Source: Halocaridina rubra (taxonomy: Eukaryota > Arthropoda > Malacostraca > Decapoda > Atyidae). From it: DNA of 64,000 nt. The stretch lies in NCBI GenBank assembly GCA_037179515.1, contig JAXCGZ010004205.1, positions 1-64,000 on the forward strand, in the 5' to 3' direction. Positions within the stretch are counted from its first letter, which is position 1, and every line of letters starts with the position of its first letter. A program made the translations under genes and the position numbers. The notes beneath the pieces are model-generated. The model was given only the letters and a program-made list of their open reading frames with translations. It was not told the origin of the DNA and did not search any database. Positions 48,985-62,929 of this stretch are shown piece by piece.

Positions 48985-49097
48985 CAATTAGTCCCCATGA
49001 ATGAGGGATGCCCTTTCTAAAGCACTGCAGAGGGTTCGAACCACCAGCAGTCACCTCCTGTCATACATGCTACCACTGAGCCATTGTGTCCTCCCCT
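48985..49097 (-). mobile_element. tRNA-derived SINE, copy T6
   Basis: Minus strand: box A ATGGCTCAGTGGTAGCATG, box B GGTTCGAACCC, then TCTGCAGTGC and a tail CATTCATGGGGACTAATTG. This is the clearest promoter of the tRNA-type family in the window. Confidence 0.75.
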
Positions 49098-49855
49098 TCG
49101 TGTCTTTTAGTAACAACAGAAAATTATAACACTTTCCATTGCATTCTCTCTTGAGCAACTGGTCCTCAAAGTGGCCTAATAAAGAACACATATGATATCA
49201 ATCAATTTTACATTTAACTAATTGCAAAACTTTCTACAAATATACAAAGATAAATTGATAAAATATTCTGCTAAATTGTTAAGCAAGAATATGTTACTAT
49301 TCTATTTTTCAGCAGTAAAAATCCTGTTTAGCTCTATAATACAATACTGAGAGATTGGAATATGACTACAAGAATATAACTTACCAAAGCATTCCTAAAA
49401 AGGTACAAAATATACTCTAATATACTCAAGTATACAGTACATGATAACTATAAATTAAGAGAATTTATAGAAATAAAGAGAATTTATATAAATAAATTAG
49501 AAGAGAGCACAGTAAAATATGAGGTACATTTAATTATCAATAGTGAATAAACATTATTACTACAACACTGCAATTTATAATACAAACAAGATCATATATT
49601 AGTTATACAGACCTAACACAGAACCAATGATTTAGTGTGCGAAAATATAAATGTTTTCCAAAGTCAGATAAGAATAGCACTGGAAAATAAAACTCATGAC
49701 TTTCAGTCATACTCAATATGACACTGGGTATTAGTAATTTTACTAATAAATACCAGGATACAGTAACCTTAGGATAAAAGAAAATAACATCTATGAAGAA
49801 CTCTGTTATTGTACAACCCTAAAGTCTCTACAGATCACTGTCACAAATAAACGAC
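49098..49855 (-). other. Probable 3' UTR and flank of NT5DC-like gene
   Basis: AT-rich, no coding pattern. It lies downstream of the minus-strand stop at 49856. No single poly-A signal is compelling. Confidence 0.4.
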
Positions 49856-50060
49856 TCACACAAAAAGAGATTTATATTCATGTGGTAAGACCCCTCTTCT
49901 GGGGTAAAAGGTGTGGTTGATTGAGTAATCGTTCAGGTTGGACAGACGAGATGTGTAAATATCTGCAAAACGGAAGAGGCGACGAGAGAAGTATGTTGGA
50001 TTGTCGTGTGTTCTGAAGACACTCCCAAACCGGGGGTTGAATAAATTCTTTGTCTTCTTT
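49856..50060 (-). CDS. Last exon of NT5DC2/3-like protein (partial)
   Basis: Minus strand. On that strand TTTCTCTCTTTATAG (ending 50061) is a strong acceptor; the exon starts with one base of a split codon and encodes 67 residues to TGA at 49856-49858. The sequence includes [40 protein letters not shown] and [20 protein letters not shown]. From knowledge of the family, this pattern ([28 protein letters not shown]) is the C-terminus of 5'-nucleotidase domain-containing proteins 2 and 3 (HAD superfamily, Pfam 5_nucleotid), whose substrate is not well defined. The rest of the protein, including the catalytic Asp motif, would lie right of the window, so the preceding intron exceeds 13.9 kb and holds the transposons at 50.5-64 kb. 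The exon is clear; the family call is from memory and less certain. Confidence 0.75.
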
Positions 50061-50344
50061 CTATAAAGAGAGAAACATTGTTATTTGATATACTTCTCAT
50101 TCAAACTGGTTGGAGATATCGTTATCTGACATAGTAATAATGAATTTGAAACATGAGGGGGAAAAAATAAATTTTTCTGAGATTTCTAACAAGGAAGAAA
50201 TCAATATGCAGTAACTACAAAACAATGTTATCTTTACAGGCAGATATGCCTGATAGGAAAAATGTATACATGTCAGGCAAAAGAGGGGAATAGAAAAAAC
50301 AAAGAAAGCTGGTTTGGTGAAGAAAGAAATTCTCTGTTTATGAA

Positions 50345-50479
<135 letters not shown>

Positions 50480-50480
50480 A

Positions 50481-52906
50481 GTGACCACAACCCACAAATT
50501 TAATTCGTTCCTAAAACCTGTTCTTGGGTTGGTTTGTTCATAGGTTAAATATATTTTTCCCATTGAATGCAAGTAAATTCAATTAATCCGTGCCTAGTCA
50601 CAAAAAATATTCATATTAAAATTTTTGTAGTCAGTATAAACATGAAATACAATACAGGTTAGTATACGCATATCATCTGTAAAAGGAAAATTACATTAAT
50701 AATAGAAAGGAATTCTACTCTACTAATGTAAAACATGCACATATTCAGATGTACAGTATCCACTAGTTATATCCAGGAAATAATATCAAAGTCCAAAACT
50801 TAGAAAAAGTTGTCTCATTCTCCCACTAATAACAAACAGGTAAGAAACAAATAATGTAGGTAAGAAACAGTACTGTATTTACCTCTGCGGATGATTGTTG
50901 CCGGCATACGTGGATTGTGGTGGAGGAGGAGGGGGATTAATTTTTGGAAAGAGTCCCCTTCCATAAAAACGTTAGGGAACTCTTCCGATACAGGCTGTAT
51001 TTCTGGTGATTTCTCTCTCTTTTCTCTTTTGGTAGTTGCTTCCCTGCCTAATGGCACAAGGAAACGATTCAGAGAAATTTGTCTCCTTATTTGGTAAATT
51101 TTTCTAAAAATATTCATTGCATTGTCATTTACCATGTTCACTAGTCTATTGCCCACAGTTTTATCTGGATTATGATTCTCAATAAAAGCCTGCACATCAT
51201 TCCACTTACTAAAAATTTCTTTCACTTCTTCACTGGACACCTTTACCCTCTCATCCCCATCCTCTGCTGACTGTTCCTCTTGGAAACTCTTCACCTGTTC
51301 ACGCTGCAACTCAATTAATTCATCTTTGGTAAGTTCTTCTTTGTGGTCCTCCACTAGCTCCTTCACATCCTCCTCATTGACCTCCAAGCCCAAACTTTTG
51401 CCCCTGGCCACAATTTAATTCACAATTTGAATAGCTAACTCCTGCTTGAAGCCTTCAAAGTCTCAATCCGTCACACAATCTGGGCAAAGTTTCCTCCAGC
51501 CGGAGCTCACCGTGCAATATGAGACCTTCTTCCATGCTTTGTCAATGAGGCCAATGCAGTGGAGGATATTAAAGTGGTCTTTCCAGAAATCACGAAGGGT
51601 CAATTCCATGTCATTGGTGACCACGAGACACCTGGCAAAAAGACCCTTCCTATACAACTTTTTAAAATTAGAAATTACCTGCTGGTCCATGGGCTGGACG
51701 AGAGGAGTGGTGTTGGGAGGTAGAAATTTGACATTAATAAAGTAGTAGTGTATAGCAAGATCTTCTTCCACACCTGGAGGATGGGAAGGAGCATTATCCA
51801 TTATGAGGAGACACTTAAGGGGAAAATCAATTGCCTCAAGATATTTCTTCACTTCTGGTGCAAACACTTCAATCAAACACTCTAGAAATAAAATTCGCAT
51901 GACCCAAGCCTTTGGATTTGACCTCCACATTACCAAAAGGCTAGCCTTCAACACGTTATTGCGCTTAAAAACACGTGGATTTTCTAAGTGGTAAACTAGC
52001 ATTAGCACACAATAAAAGCGTAAGCCTGTCTTTCATTGGTTTGTGGCCAGGCATTGATTTCTCCTCTTGGGTTATATAGGTTTTTTAGGCATTTACTTCC
52101 AAAAGAGTCCCGTTTCATCAGTTAAGAACTTATTGAGGGATATAACCTTCACACTCGATAAACTTAACGAATTCCTTCACGTAAGTATCTGCTGCCTTTT
52201 GGTTGGAACTAGCCGCCTCTCCATGACGCTAAGAATCCCTGTTCGTCGACAAGTGTTCAAACCAGCTTCAGCTAGCTAGAAATAAGTCAACTTTCGCGCC
52301 ACTAGAACTCGGAGAGTTCGCTACTAACTCTTGGTGGATTTGTAAAGCCTTAGCACATATTATGGCCTCGCTAATACCATCTCCAAACAGATGTTTTTCA
52401 ATTATCCACAGCAACAATAATTTGTCTACCTCTTGTATTAAGTGTGACCTTATCTTCGTTAATATATTTACTCCCTTAGCCACGACAGCCACCTTATAGA
52501 TCTCTTTACTCTTTCAAATAGTACAGATAGTCGATTTGGCCATGTTATAATGCGTGGCGAGATAAGACACATGAACAACATTTTCATTATTAGAAATTAT
52601 TTCTTCCTTCATATCCACTGTTATGCATCTAGGGTGTTTGACACCACTGTCACTAACGCTTTTAACTTTCTTAGGAGCCATGATGAGGGTTATCCGAGAG
52701 GCAAAACAATGGAAAATAAAGCAAGAACTATGAACAGATCTCGAACTACACAGCGTGGGCACCAATGCAGACCTGAGAGCTGCGAGTGGGAAACGCGGTC
52801 ACCTGGCCGACACGTGTGTTCGTGGGTGAGTTTTTGTTCGTCATTTGGGGTCAAAATTTTTTCAAAATTTTGTTCGTGGACTGGTTTGTTTGAGGGTTGG
52901 GGTTAC
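50481..52906 (-). mobile_element. Tigger/pogo DNA transposon, family B copy 1
   Basis: The left end GTGACCACAACCC and the right end (GTAACCCCAACCC on minus) are inverted. (TA)n lies on the left and GT/TA repeats on the right. It carries a transposase on the minus strand. The family differs from A in its ends and protein, although both are pogo/Tigger type. Confidence 0.85.
50815..52681 (-). pseudogene. Tigger-B transposase remnant
   Basis: Start MAPKKVKSVSDSGVKHPRCI at 52681, then a CENP-B-type helix-turn-helix (ITVDMKEEIISNNENVVHVS, LATHYNMAKSTICTI). A second helix-turn-helix segment (LLLLWIIEKHLFGDGISEAI) lies at about 52400. The DDE core has LKCLLIMDNAPSHPPGVEED (about 51800), the next block NVKFLPPNTTPLVQPMDQQV (about 51700) and a C-terminal region rich in Glu. 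Frame breaks occur between 52510 and 52490, between 52268 and 52008, and at 51420. It cannot make an intact enzyme. Confidence 0.85.
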
Positions 52907-52920
52907 AATTGTGTGTGTCA

Positions 52921-54585
<1,665 letters not shown>

Positions 54586-56041
54586 AGGCCCATAAATTAT
54601 TAATAATTTAATAAATCAATTTTCCGACCTACCTGGCATGTGTGGTAAATTCAAACTTAGCAAGCCAAAAAGTTTTTTACCGTGGCACACAAATGCACAG
54701 CTAGCAGCACTGCTGTATACTTATATAAAAAGTTAATGGCTTTATTTATTTACTTGTGTATGTATTTGGTTATATGAATGACAATATTGAATTTATTGAC
54801 AAAATTACCAAATGTACAGCTGTAAATACGATTTTATGCGGAATAGTTTGTTGGGCATGGAGAACAAATACATTGTCACACGGCATTATTGTATACATAT
54901 ATATATCAAGTTAATGGTATATTTTATTTATTTGTTTGTGTAACTGGTTATCTGAAGAGAGATTATATTTATTTACAAAATTACCAAATACATAGCTGTA
55001 AATACCATCTTAATGCAAAATAGTTTGTTGAGAGTTGTGAAAGATCATGTTGTCATGCAGCATTAGAACATAAAGAAGAAGAACCATCGCTCAATTTACT
55101 CTTGCACGCAATATTGTTATTGTCCTAATCTGCTCTCTCGTTGGTTTCATTCGTGTTCGCATATTATTGACCTCACTATGTCTCCCAAGTGTAGTGGTGA
55201 TATTTATGAAGGCAGTGCTGCAAAGAAAAGGAAAGCCATCACCATGGAAATTAAAGTTGAAATAGTAAAATGCTCGGAAAAGGGAGAAAATGCTATGAAC
55301 ATTGGCTGCTCACTGGGGTTAGCCCGTTCGACTGTGTGGACGATCATTAAGGATTACGATCCCATCCTTAAGCATGTGAAAGGTTCTACTCCTATGATGT
55401 CTACTGTGATTACTAAGCATTGCAATGGCTTTACAATCAAGATGGAGAGATAATTAGTGCTTTGGCTTGATGACCAGCATTGACGGTATATCCCAGTGAG
55501 CCTCATACTGATACAGGTAAAGGCTTAAAGATTGTTCGATGCTGTGAATAGTGAAAAGAGGAAGGGAGTGAAAGTGAAGAGTATATGGCCAGTAGGGGTT
55601 GGTTTAATCGTTTTACGAGTCATGCTAATTTGCATAACCTAAGGGAGCAAGGTGAAGCTGGTAGTGGCGATGAAAAAGCAGCAAAAGAGTTTGCCAGTGT
55701 GTTAGCAGAAATAACTAAGGACGAAGGCTACCGTGCTGAACAAGTATTTAATGTGAATGAGTCTGGCTTGTTTTGGAATTGTTTGCCTAGTCGTGAGTAC
55801 ATCACCAGGGAGAAGACAGCACCAGGTTAATACTGCTGGAGACTGCAAGCTGATGCGTTTGTTGGTTTACTTCGCAGAAAATCCAAGGGTACTCAAGGGT
55901 ATTTGGAAGATTCAACTGTTAGTCATCTGGAAGTTGAAAAAGAAGGCTTGGATAACCCTTTAGATATCTGAGAACTGGTTCAACAACAATTTTTGCCAGA
56001 AGTGGAGAGGTTCTGTACTTCCAAGAGTCTGCTCTTTAAGG

Positions 56042-57217
56042 CAGTGTTTCTCAACCTTTTTTAAATCAAGGAGCACTTGTAGAGTAATTAAAACTCTGAG
56101 GAGCACTTAATATATCAGTAAGTTAAAATTATCCATAAAATTGTATAATACGAAAATTGTAAAAAAAAGGCTCTTGAAATAAGCATGTATATTTAAGACA
56201 ATACAATATATTATATCAAGTATGCTTGTGTGAGACGTGTGCTTGATGTGCTTTGGAAATTTTTTTAAAGTTAGGCCTTATATGTGATAACCATATTCTC
56301 ATTTCCTCATCAATACATCTTTTTTTTTTTTTTTTTTTTTTATGATTGTGACACCAGGACGGGCCAAAAAAAAAAATTATAAAATAAAACAGCCCTCATC
56401 GGCCCTGGGCACGAAAAATACATAAAGAGAAACAGAGATGGAGTGTAATGACTTGTCAGATGTGAAGGGATAAAAGATGTGTGATGAATATCCAAGAATA
56501 TTCAGCGTAGCTGTAGGCATAGAAAAAGATCCATAACTGAAGGAAGACTTAACATCGAACTGTCCTGGACAGACCTATTTAAGTTCAAAAAACCTTCAGC
56601 TGTAGTATCGCAACGGGCGGCTGGTGCCATGAGCCAACCTACTACATGACTGATCAATTTTTACATTTAATGTTGGTGAATGCAGAAAATCCTAATTCAC
56701 AGAGGTATGATGTGAACTGCAATAAAATATTTAGTGCCTTACGAGTTATTGAAGGATATTCTTCTTTGATGGAAATCCAAAATTGATGAATGGGCATCTG
56801 TTTATGTTTGATTTTCAAGATGTCCCTCACGGTACTTGGGTCAAAGGATTAGCGCTGATTCCTGTACTAAAATATCATTATAGCTGCTTCTCACACACTT
56901 TAGGACGGGTTTTTCTAAGATTTAATATCAACCATTCATGAGACAGATAATGATCGATTTAAATCCCTTGACGAAGGGAAAAGGGGAAGAATTATCCATT
57001 CCTTTTTAAAGATTAAGGAAATAAGTATCCAGTTTAAAATATCAAGCGACACAGACTTGACTCAGATATGGGAGCCACGTGCCTATTCTTAGCATTTTTT
57101 TTAGATACAGATATTTTTATGTAAAAATATCATAAATTACTCTTTCATTAACTGGGGCGACCTGGCTACCTTTCAGGGCGCACCAGTGCACCTGGGCTCA
57201 CCAGTTGAGAAACGCTG
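56042..57217. mobile_element. hAT-type element with perfect 8-bp TSD
   Basis: Ends are CAGTGTTTCTCAACC (56042) and, inverted, CAGCGTTTCTCAACT (to 57217). CTTTAAGG is present at 56034-56041 and again at 57218-57225, an 8-bp duplication as expected for hAT. Removing the element restores the Tigger-A reading order. No convincing transposase is seen, so it is probably non-autonomous. It contains a SINE-like insertion. Confidence 0.9.
56322..56655 (-). mobile_element. SINE-like element S2 with LINE J tail
   Basis: Minus strand. T run at 56322 (A tail), TGTGACACCAGGACGGGCC, CATCGGCCCTGGGCACGAAA, and a body matching S1 through GTAGTATCGCAACGGGCGGC to GCCATGAGCCAACC. Inserted within the hAT element. 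Confidence 0.75.
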
Positions 57218-58300
57218 CTTTAAGGAGTTGATAGTGCTGGACAATGCCCTTGGTCACCCTCCCCATTTGGATGACTTTCATCCTATGTGAAGGTGGTTTA
57301 CCTTCCATCTAATACTTCAGCATTCTTACAGCCAATGGATCAGGGAGTTATTGCCTCTTTCATGGCCTACTACTTCCAAAGGACAATCGCTACAGCTCTC
57401 AGGTCAAATGAGAAAGACAAGAACTTGACTTTCAAGGAGTTTTGGAAGTCGTACAGTATTCTTCAGGCCATGGAGAATATTGCTGATTCTTGGGAGAAAG
57501 TTAAGCAGACGAACTTGAATGGGGTACGGAAGAAACTGTGCCCCTGGTTTGTGAATGACTTTTGTGGCTTTGAGGAGACAATTTGAGTGTCACCAAAAAC
57601 GTAGTTCCCTGAAGTAAGGAGCTCAAGTTGGAGGTGGAGCCTGATGATGTAACAGAGCTGCTGGAATCTTATGTAAAAGTGTTATCTGATGATGACCTCA
57701 TTCAACTGGAGAAGCAGATGGTTGAAAAGGAAGAAGAAATACCAATCCCAGAGCCCAAGAGATTCACAACCAGGGAATAGGAAAAATCTTTTGCCCTTAT
57801 AGAGAAAGGCTTGGCAAAGCTCAAGGTGCAAGACCCCAACACTGCTAGGTACACTAAGGTTACCAGAGTGATCACTGATTTCCTGCGATGTTACAAGGAA
57901 ATATATGAGGAGAAGAGGACATTCTTTCAGACTCGACTTGACCAATTCTTCGTGAAGGTAGAGACCTCCCAACATATCCTCTACCCTCTACCTCAGGTGC
58001 CTCTAGACTCACATGCCCCAGTATCTCCAGCATCTGATGCAGGTTCTCATGCCTCTCCAGACTCACCTGCCCCAGTCTCCTCAGCACCTGCCTCTCTATC
58101 TTCCTCCTACTTATAGGCCTGTCTGTCTCTCCCTCCCTTGCAACGCCCCTTTCAGTGTACAAGCCGACCACATGGTAAAGGTAAACAATACTGTATAGTG
58201 TACTTTTACTATTTTCATGTCTTAGATCAAGAACTTAGATTATTCTTCTATGTTTTACAATATTTATTTTTATCACTGGAGGGGGACCCTGAATCTTAGT

Positions 58301-61300
58301 ACATATATGAAAGTGGCATCAGGGAGGACTGTAAAATTTACACAAGTCTTGATGAAACACTATACTTCAAATATACTGGTTGAAGATGGTAAATGACTCA
58401 ATATAAGTTCCTCAAACGCCAGGTATGCAAGCTTTCAAAGTCTGCAAACCTCCATCATAAGGCAGTTAACTAAACACTGATGAATTGAACCCTCCTGGAA
58501 AAAGACTGTAGTTGGGAAGTTCCACTTCCACAGAGAAGAATATCTTTTTCCAGGAGTAAGTCCTCCACACCCAGTGCTTAAGTCTTAATGTTCCTCGGTG
58601 CCCATCTGAGAAATCCAGTGATATAATGTGAAGAAAGGGAATCTCTGTTTATATAGGAAGTGGCAAAAGAGAAAACTGGAAAATTTACACAAGTCTTGAT
58701 GAAACACTATGCTTCAAATATTCTGGTTGAAGAGGGTAAAGAGAGAAGTATTTCCCATCGAGGTAAATTTTCCTCTTTGGAAATGATTCTTCAAAATAAG
58801 TTCCTTGAAGACCAGGTATGCGAGTTTTCGAAGGCAGTTAACTAAATACTAATAAACTGAACCCTTCTGGAAGACAATGGTTGAGAAGCTCCGCTTCCAC
58901 AGGGAAAATACTATCTTTTTCGAGGCATAAGTCCTCAACAACCAGTGTTTAAGTCTTGAGGTTCCCCAGTCACCATCCTTGGAATCCGCAGGTATAATGT
59001 GAAGAAAGGAAATCTTTTAAACATATATCATATCATACGGAAGTGGTAAAATACAGGACTGCAAAACTTTCACAAGTCTTGATGAAAAACTATACTGCAT
59101 ATATCCTGGTTGAAGAGGGTAAAGAGAAAAGCACCTTCCATTGGGGTAAATTCTCTTTTCCAGAAGTAATTCTTCAATATAAGTTCCTCGAAGTTCAAGT
59201 ATGCGAGCTTTCGAAGTCTGCAAGCCTCAATCGTGAGACAGTCAACTAAACACTGATGAATAGAACCCTCCTGGAAAAAGATGATGGTTGGAAAGCTCAA
59301 CTTCCACTGGGGAAAGAATATATCTTTCCAGGTGTAAGTCATCAACAACCAGTGTTTAAGTCTTAGAGTTCCTCGTTGTCCGTCAAAGGAATCCGCTAAT
59401 ATAATGTGAAGAAAGAAGGTCTCTGTATATATTTGGAAGTGCCATTAGAGAGGACTGCAAAATTTACACAAGTCTTGATGAAACACTATGCTTCAAACAT
59501 CCAGGTTGAAGAGGGTAGAGGAAGAAGCATCTCCCATCGAGGTGAATCCTCTTCTCCGGAAATGATTCTTAAACATAAGTTCCACAAACACCAGGTATGC
59601 AAGCTTTCGATGGCTGCTAGCCTCCATCGTCAGGCACTTAACTAAACACTGATGAATTAAACCCTCCAGAATAAAGACAATGGTTGGGAAGTTCCACTTC
59701 CACAGGGTAAAGACTATCTTTTTCCAAGCGTAACTCCTCCGCAACCAGTGTCTAAGTACCTCGGTGCCCGTCTGAGGAATTCGGTGCTATAATGTGAAGC
59801 AATGGAATCTCTGTACATATATTATATAGAAGTGGCATCAAAGAGGACTGCAAAATTGACACAAGTCTTGATGAACAATTATTCTCCATATATTTCAGTG
59901 GACGAGGGTATATTCTTTTCTTTGGAAATGAGTTTTCAACATATGTTTCTCAAAGACCAGGTATGCAAGCTTTCAAATGCTGCAAGCCTCCAACATTAGC
60001 CAGTTACCTAAACACTGATGAATTGAACCCTCCTGAAAAACGACGATGGTTGGGAAGCTTACCTTCCACAGGGGAAAGAATATCTTTTTCCAGGCATAAG
60101 TCCTCAACAACCAGTGTTTAAGTCTTAATGTTCCTCACTGCCTGTCAGAAGAATATGATGATATAATGTGAAGAAAGGGGGTCTCTGTACATATATGGAA
60201 GTGGCATCAGAGAAGACTGCAAAATTTACACAAGTTTTGATGAAACACTATGCTTCAAATATCCAGGTTGAAGATGGTAAATAGAGAAGCATCTCCCATC
60301 GAGGTAAATTCTATTCTTTGGAAATGGTTCTTCAAGATAAATTCGAAGAACAGGTATGAAAGCTTTTGAAGGCTGCAACCCTCCATCGTCAAGCACTTAA
60401 CTAAACACTGATGATTGAAAACTCCTGGAAAAAGAAAATGGCTGAGAAGATCTGCTTCCACAGGGGAAAGACTATCTTTTTCAAGGTGTAAAGTCATCAA
60501 CAACCAGTGTTTAAGGTCCTCGGTGCCCGTCCAAAGAATTCGGTGATATGATGTGAAGAAAGGGAATCTTTGTACATATATATTATATGGAAATGGCATC
60601 AAATAGGAATACAATATTTACACAAGTCTTGATGGACCACTATGCTTCGAATATCTCAGTTGAAGAGGTGAAAGAGAAAAGCATCTCCCATAGAGGTAAA
60701 TTCTCTTCTCCAGAAATGATTCATAAACATAAATTTTCAAAGAACAGGTATGCGAGCTTTCGAAGGCTATAAGCCTCCAACGTCAGGCAGTTAACTAAAC
60801 ACTGATGAATTGAACCCTCCTGGAAAAAGATGATGGTTGGAAAGCTCTGCTTCCACAAGAGAAATAATATCTTTTTCCAGGTGTAGGTCCTCATCTACCC
60901 TTGTTTAAGTCTTATTGTTCATTGGTGCCCGTCCTTGGAATCCGGTGATATAATGTGAAGAAAGGGGATCTCTGTACATATATATGGAAGTGGCATAAAA
61001 GAGGACTGCAAAGGTTACGCTAGTCTTGATGAAACACTATGCTTCAAGTATCCTGGTTGAAGAGGGTAAAGAGAGAAGAATCTCCCATCAAGGTAAATTC
61101 TCATTGGAAATGGCTCTTCAACATAAGTTCCTCAAAGAGTAGGTATAAGAGCTTTCAAAGGCTGCCAATCTCCATCATCAAGCAGTTTTTTTTTATGATT
61201 TTGATACCAGGACAGGCCAAAAAAAAACAAAATATAATTAAATCTGCTCTCATCGACCCTGGGTATGAAGAAAACATAAAGTTAAGAGAAACAGAGATGG

Positions 61301-61680
61301 GGAGTGTTGTGACTTTTCAGATGTGAAGGGATAATTAGAGAAGTGTAACGAATATCCAAGAATATTCAGTATTGACGTAGGCACAGAAAATTAACTAAAC
61401 ACTAATAAACTGAACCCTCCTGGAGACAGACCATGGTTGAGAAGCTCCGCTTCTGCAGGGGAAAGAATATCTTTTCCAAACATAAGTCCTCAACAAACAG
61501 TGTTTAAGTCTTAATGTTTCTCGGTGCCCATCCGAGGAATACATTGATATAATGTGAAGAGTGGGAATCTCTGTACTTATATTATATGGAAGTGGCATCA
61601 GAGAGGGCTGCAAAACTTAAACAAATCTTGATGAAAAATTATGCTTCAAAAATCATTGTAGAAGATGGTAAAGAGAGAAG
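58301..61680. repeat. Tandem array, nine units of about 390 bases
   Basis: The anchor ACAAGTCTTGATG recurs at 58342, 58689, 59072, 59468, 59861, 60230, 60622, 61019 and 61621, giving steps of 347-397 bases, and 602 for the last, which is about 398 after removing the SINE-like insertion. Each unit has the same order of words: GAAGTGGCATCAGAGAGGAC, the anchor, GGTTGAAGAGGGTAAAGAGA, CAGGTATGCAAGCTTTCGAA, CAGTTAACTAAACACTGATG and ACAACCAGTGTTTAAGTCTT. No protein is conserved across units. Both array borders lie in Tigger-A sequence. Confidence 0.9.
61187..61389 (-). mobile_element. SINE-like element S3, 5'-truncated
   Basis: Minus strand. T run at 61187, TTTTGATACCAGGACAGGCC, and the S2-like segment up to ATATCCAAGAATATTCAG. 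It interrupts the eighth unit of the tandem array between CAAGCAG and TTAACTAAACAC. Confidence 0.75.
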
Positions 61681-62862
61681 TTTCCAGAACAAGCCGAACT
61701 CATCCAGGTTAAACACTTGTTCAGTATAGTAACCAACCTCGCTAATTATCTCTGTCAATGCACTAGAAAAATCACCTGCTGCTTTCTCATCACCACTAGC
61801 AGCTTCACCTTGAACAGTATGGTTATGCAAATTACCAATAGCCTTAAATCACATAAAACAACCCCTACTGGCCAGTCTTCGCTTTCACTTCGTTCTCCTT
61901 TTTTTTCTTTTCACGGCATTAAACAATCTTTTAGCTTTTTCTTGGATCAACATGAGGCTCAAAGGGATATGCCATTGATGATGGTCATCCATCCAAAGCA
62001 CTAACAACCTTTGCATTTTCATCATTAGGCCACTACTCTGCTTAGTAATAACAGTGGACTTTATAGGAGCAGCACCTTTCACATGTTCAAGGATGCAATC
62101 TTTATACTTAATAATAGTTGTTGGAAGATTTTTACTATACCTAACTTCACTTCCACAGCGATGGCTTTCCTTTTCTTCGAAGCACTACCATAGGAAAAAT
62201 CTCCTATACACTTGAATGAAATAATACAGGCCAAAAATTATCACAAACATGAGCAAAACAAACCGAAGATCAAAAAATCATAAGCACAATATGGTGTACA
62301 AGCTAGAGCTGGGCGACACATCTTCCACAGTCTAATGCCGCATGACGACATAGTCTCCCACCATGGTCAACAAACTGTTCTGAGGGCGAAGTTCGTATTT
62401 ACAACTATGTACATGTATTTGAAAATTTTGTAAATAAATTCAAACTAGGTCCTTTATATAACCAAATACATAAGTAAATAAATAAATAAAAACATTAACT
62501 TGATATATTCGTACACAACAATGCCACGTGACGATGTATTCTTCCGCTACGCTCAACAAACTGTTCCGCATGAATACTGTATTTACGACTATGCATTTGG
62601 CAATTATGTAAGTAAATTCAGACTCGACCCTTAGCATAGCTAAATACATATACAAATAAATAAATAACTGCATTAACTTGATATATATGAACGTAAAAAT
62701 GGCACTTGATGACGTATTTATCCGCTACTCTCAACACACTGTTAAGCACGTGAAGTTTGTATTTACAACGCAAACCACGTAGGTTGAAAAATTGCTTTAT
62801 TAATAATTTACGGGAAGTGCATCATAACTACGAAACATCGTAAGTCAAGAATCCCCCATATA
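61681..62862 (-). mobile_element. Tigger/pogo DNA transposon, family A copy 3, truncated
   Basis: Minus strand. The end GGGGGATTCTTGACTTACGA (on minus, from about 62858) matches the family A terminal repeat. It carries the 5' region and the N-terminal transposase half (GAAPIKSTVITKQSSGLMMK; KAKRLFNAVKRKK; EQVFNLDEFGLFWK), then stops abruptly at 61681 where the array begins. The C-terminal half is missing. Confidence 0.8.
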
Positions 62863-62876
62863 TATATATACACACA

Positions 62877-62929
62877 GAAGCTCCTCGACTTACAAACATC
62901 CAAGATACAAATGATGTGGACTGCATAAT
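62877..62929 (+). mobile_element. Solo Tigger-type terminal repeat
   Basis: AGCTCCTCGACTTACAAACA, then CCAAGATACAAATG, resembles the start of a pogo/Tigger terminal repeat of a third type. It is cut within about 50 bases by a family L LINE 3' end. Confidence 0.5.

Larger units (their letters stand above)
55178..58116 (+). pseudogene. Tigger-A transposase remnant, interrupted
   Basis: Start MSPKCSGDIYEGSAAKKRKA at 55178, then the CENP-B-type helix-turn-helix (ITMEIKVEIVKCSEKGENAM; SLGLARSTVWTIIKDY) and GWFNRFTSHANLHNLREQGE with a decayed FNVNESGLFW. The second catalytic block (LDNALGHPPHLDDFHP) lies at about 57237, right after the hAT element that splits the gene. VVYLPSNTSAFLQPMDQGVI and a C-terminal region with Pro/Ala/Ser repeats follow to 58116. 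Several frameshifts. Confidence 0.85.
54586..58300 (+). mobile_element. Tigger/pogo DNA transposon, family A copy 2
   Basis: Plus strand. It starts at GAGGCCCATAAATTATTAAT, equivalent to 5230 in copy 1, so the first 50 bases including the terminal repeat are missing. It runs through the 5' UTR, transposase and 3' UTR and is cut at about 58300 by the tandem array. A hAT element lies inside (56042-57217). Confidence 0.85.

Noticed and set aside
58301..61680. CRISPR-like or multi-gene array with small conserved proteins
   Set aside because: Repeats are about 390 bases without spacers, and frames of 60-90 residues differ between units by shifts and stops. It is a tandem DNA repeat.
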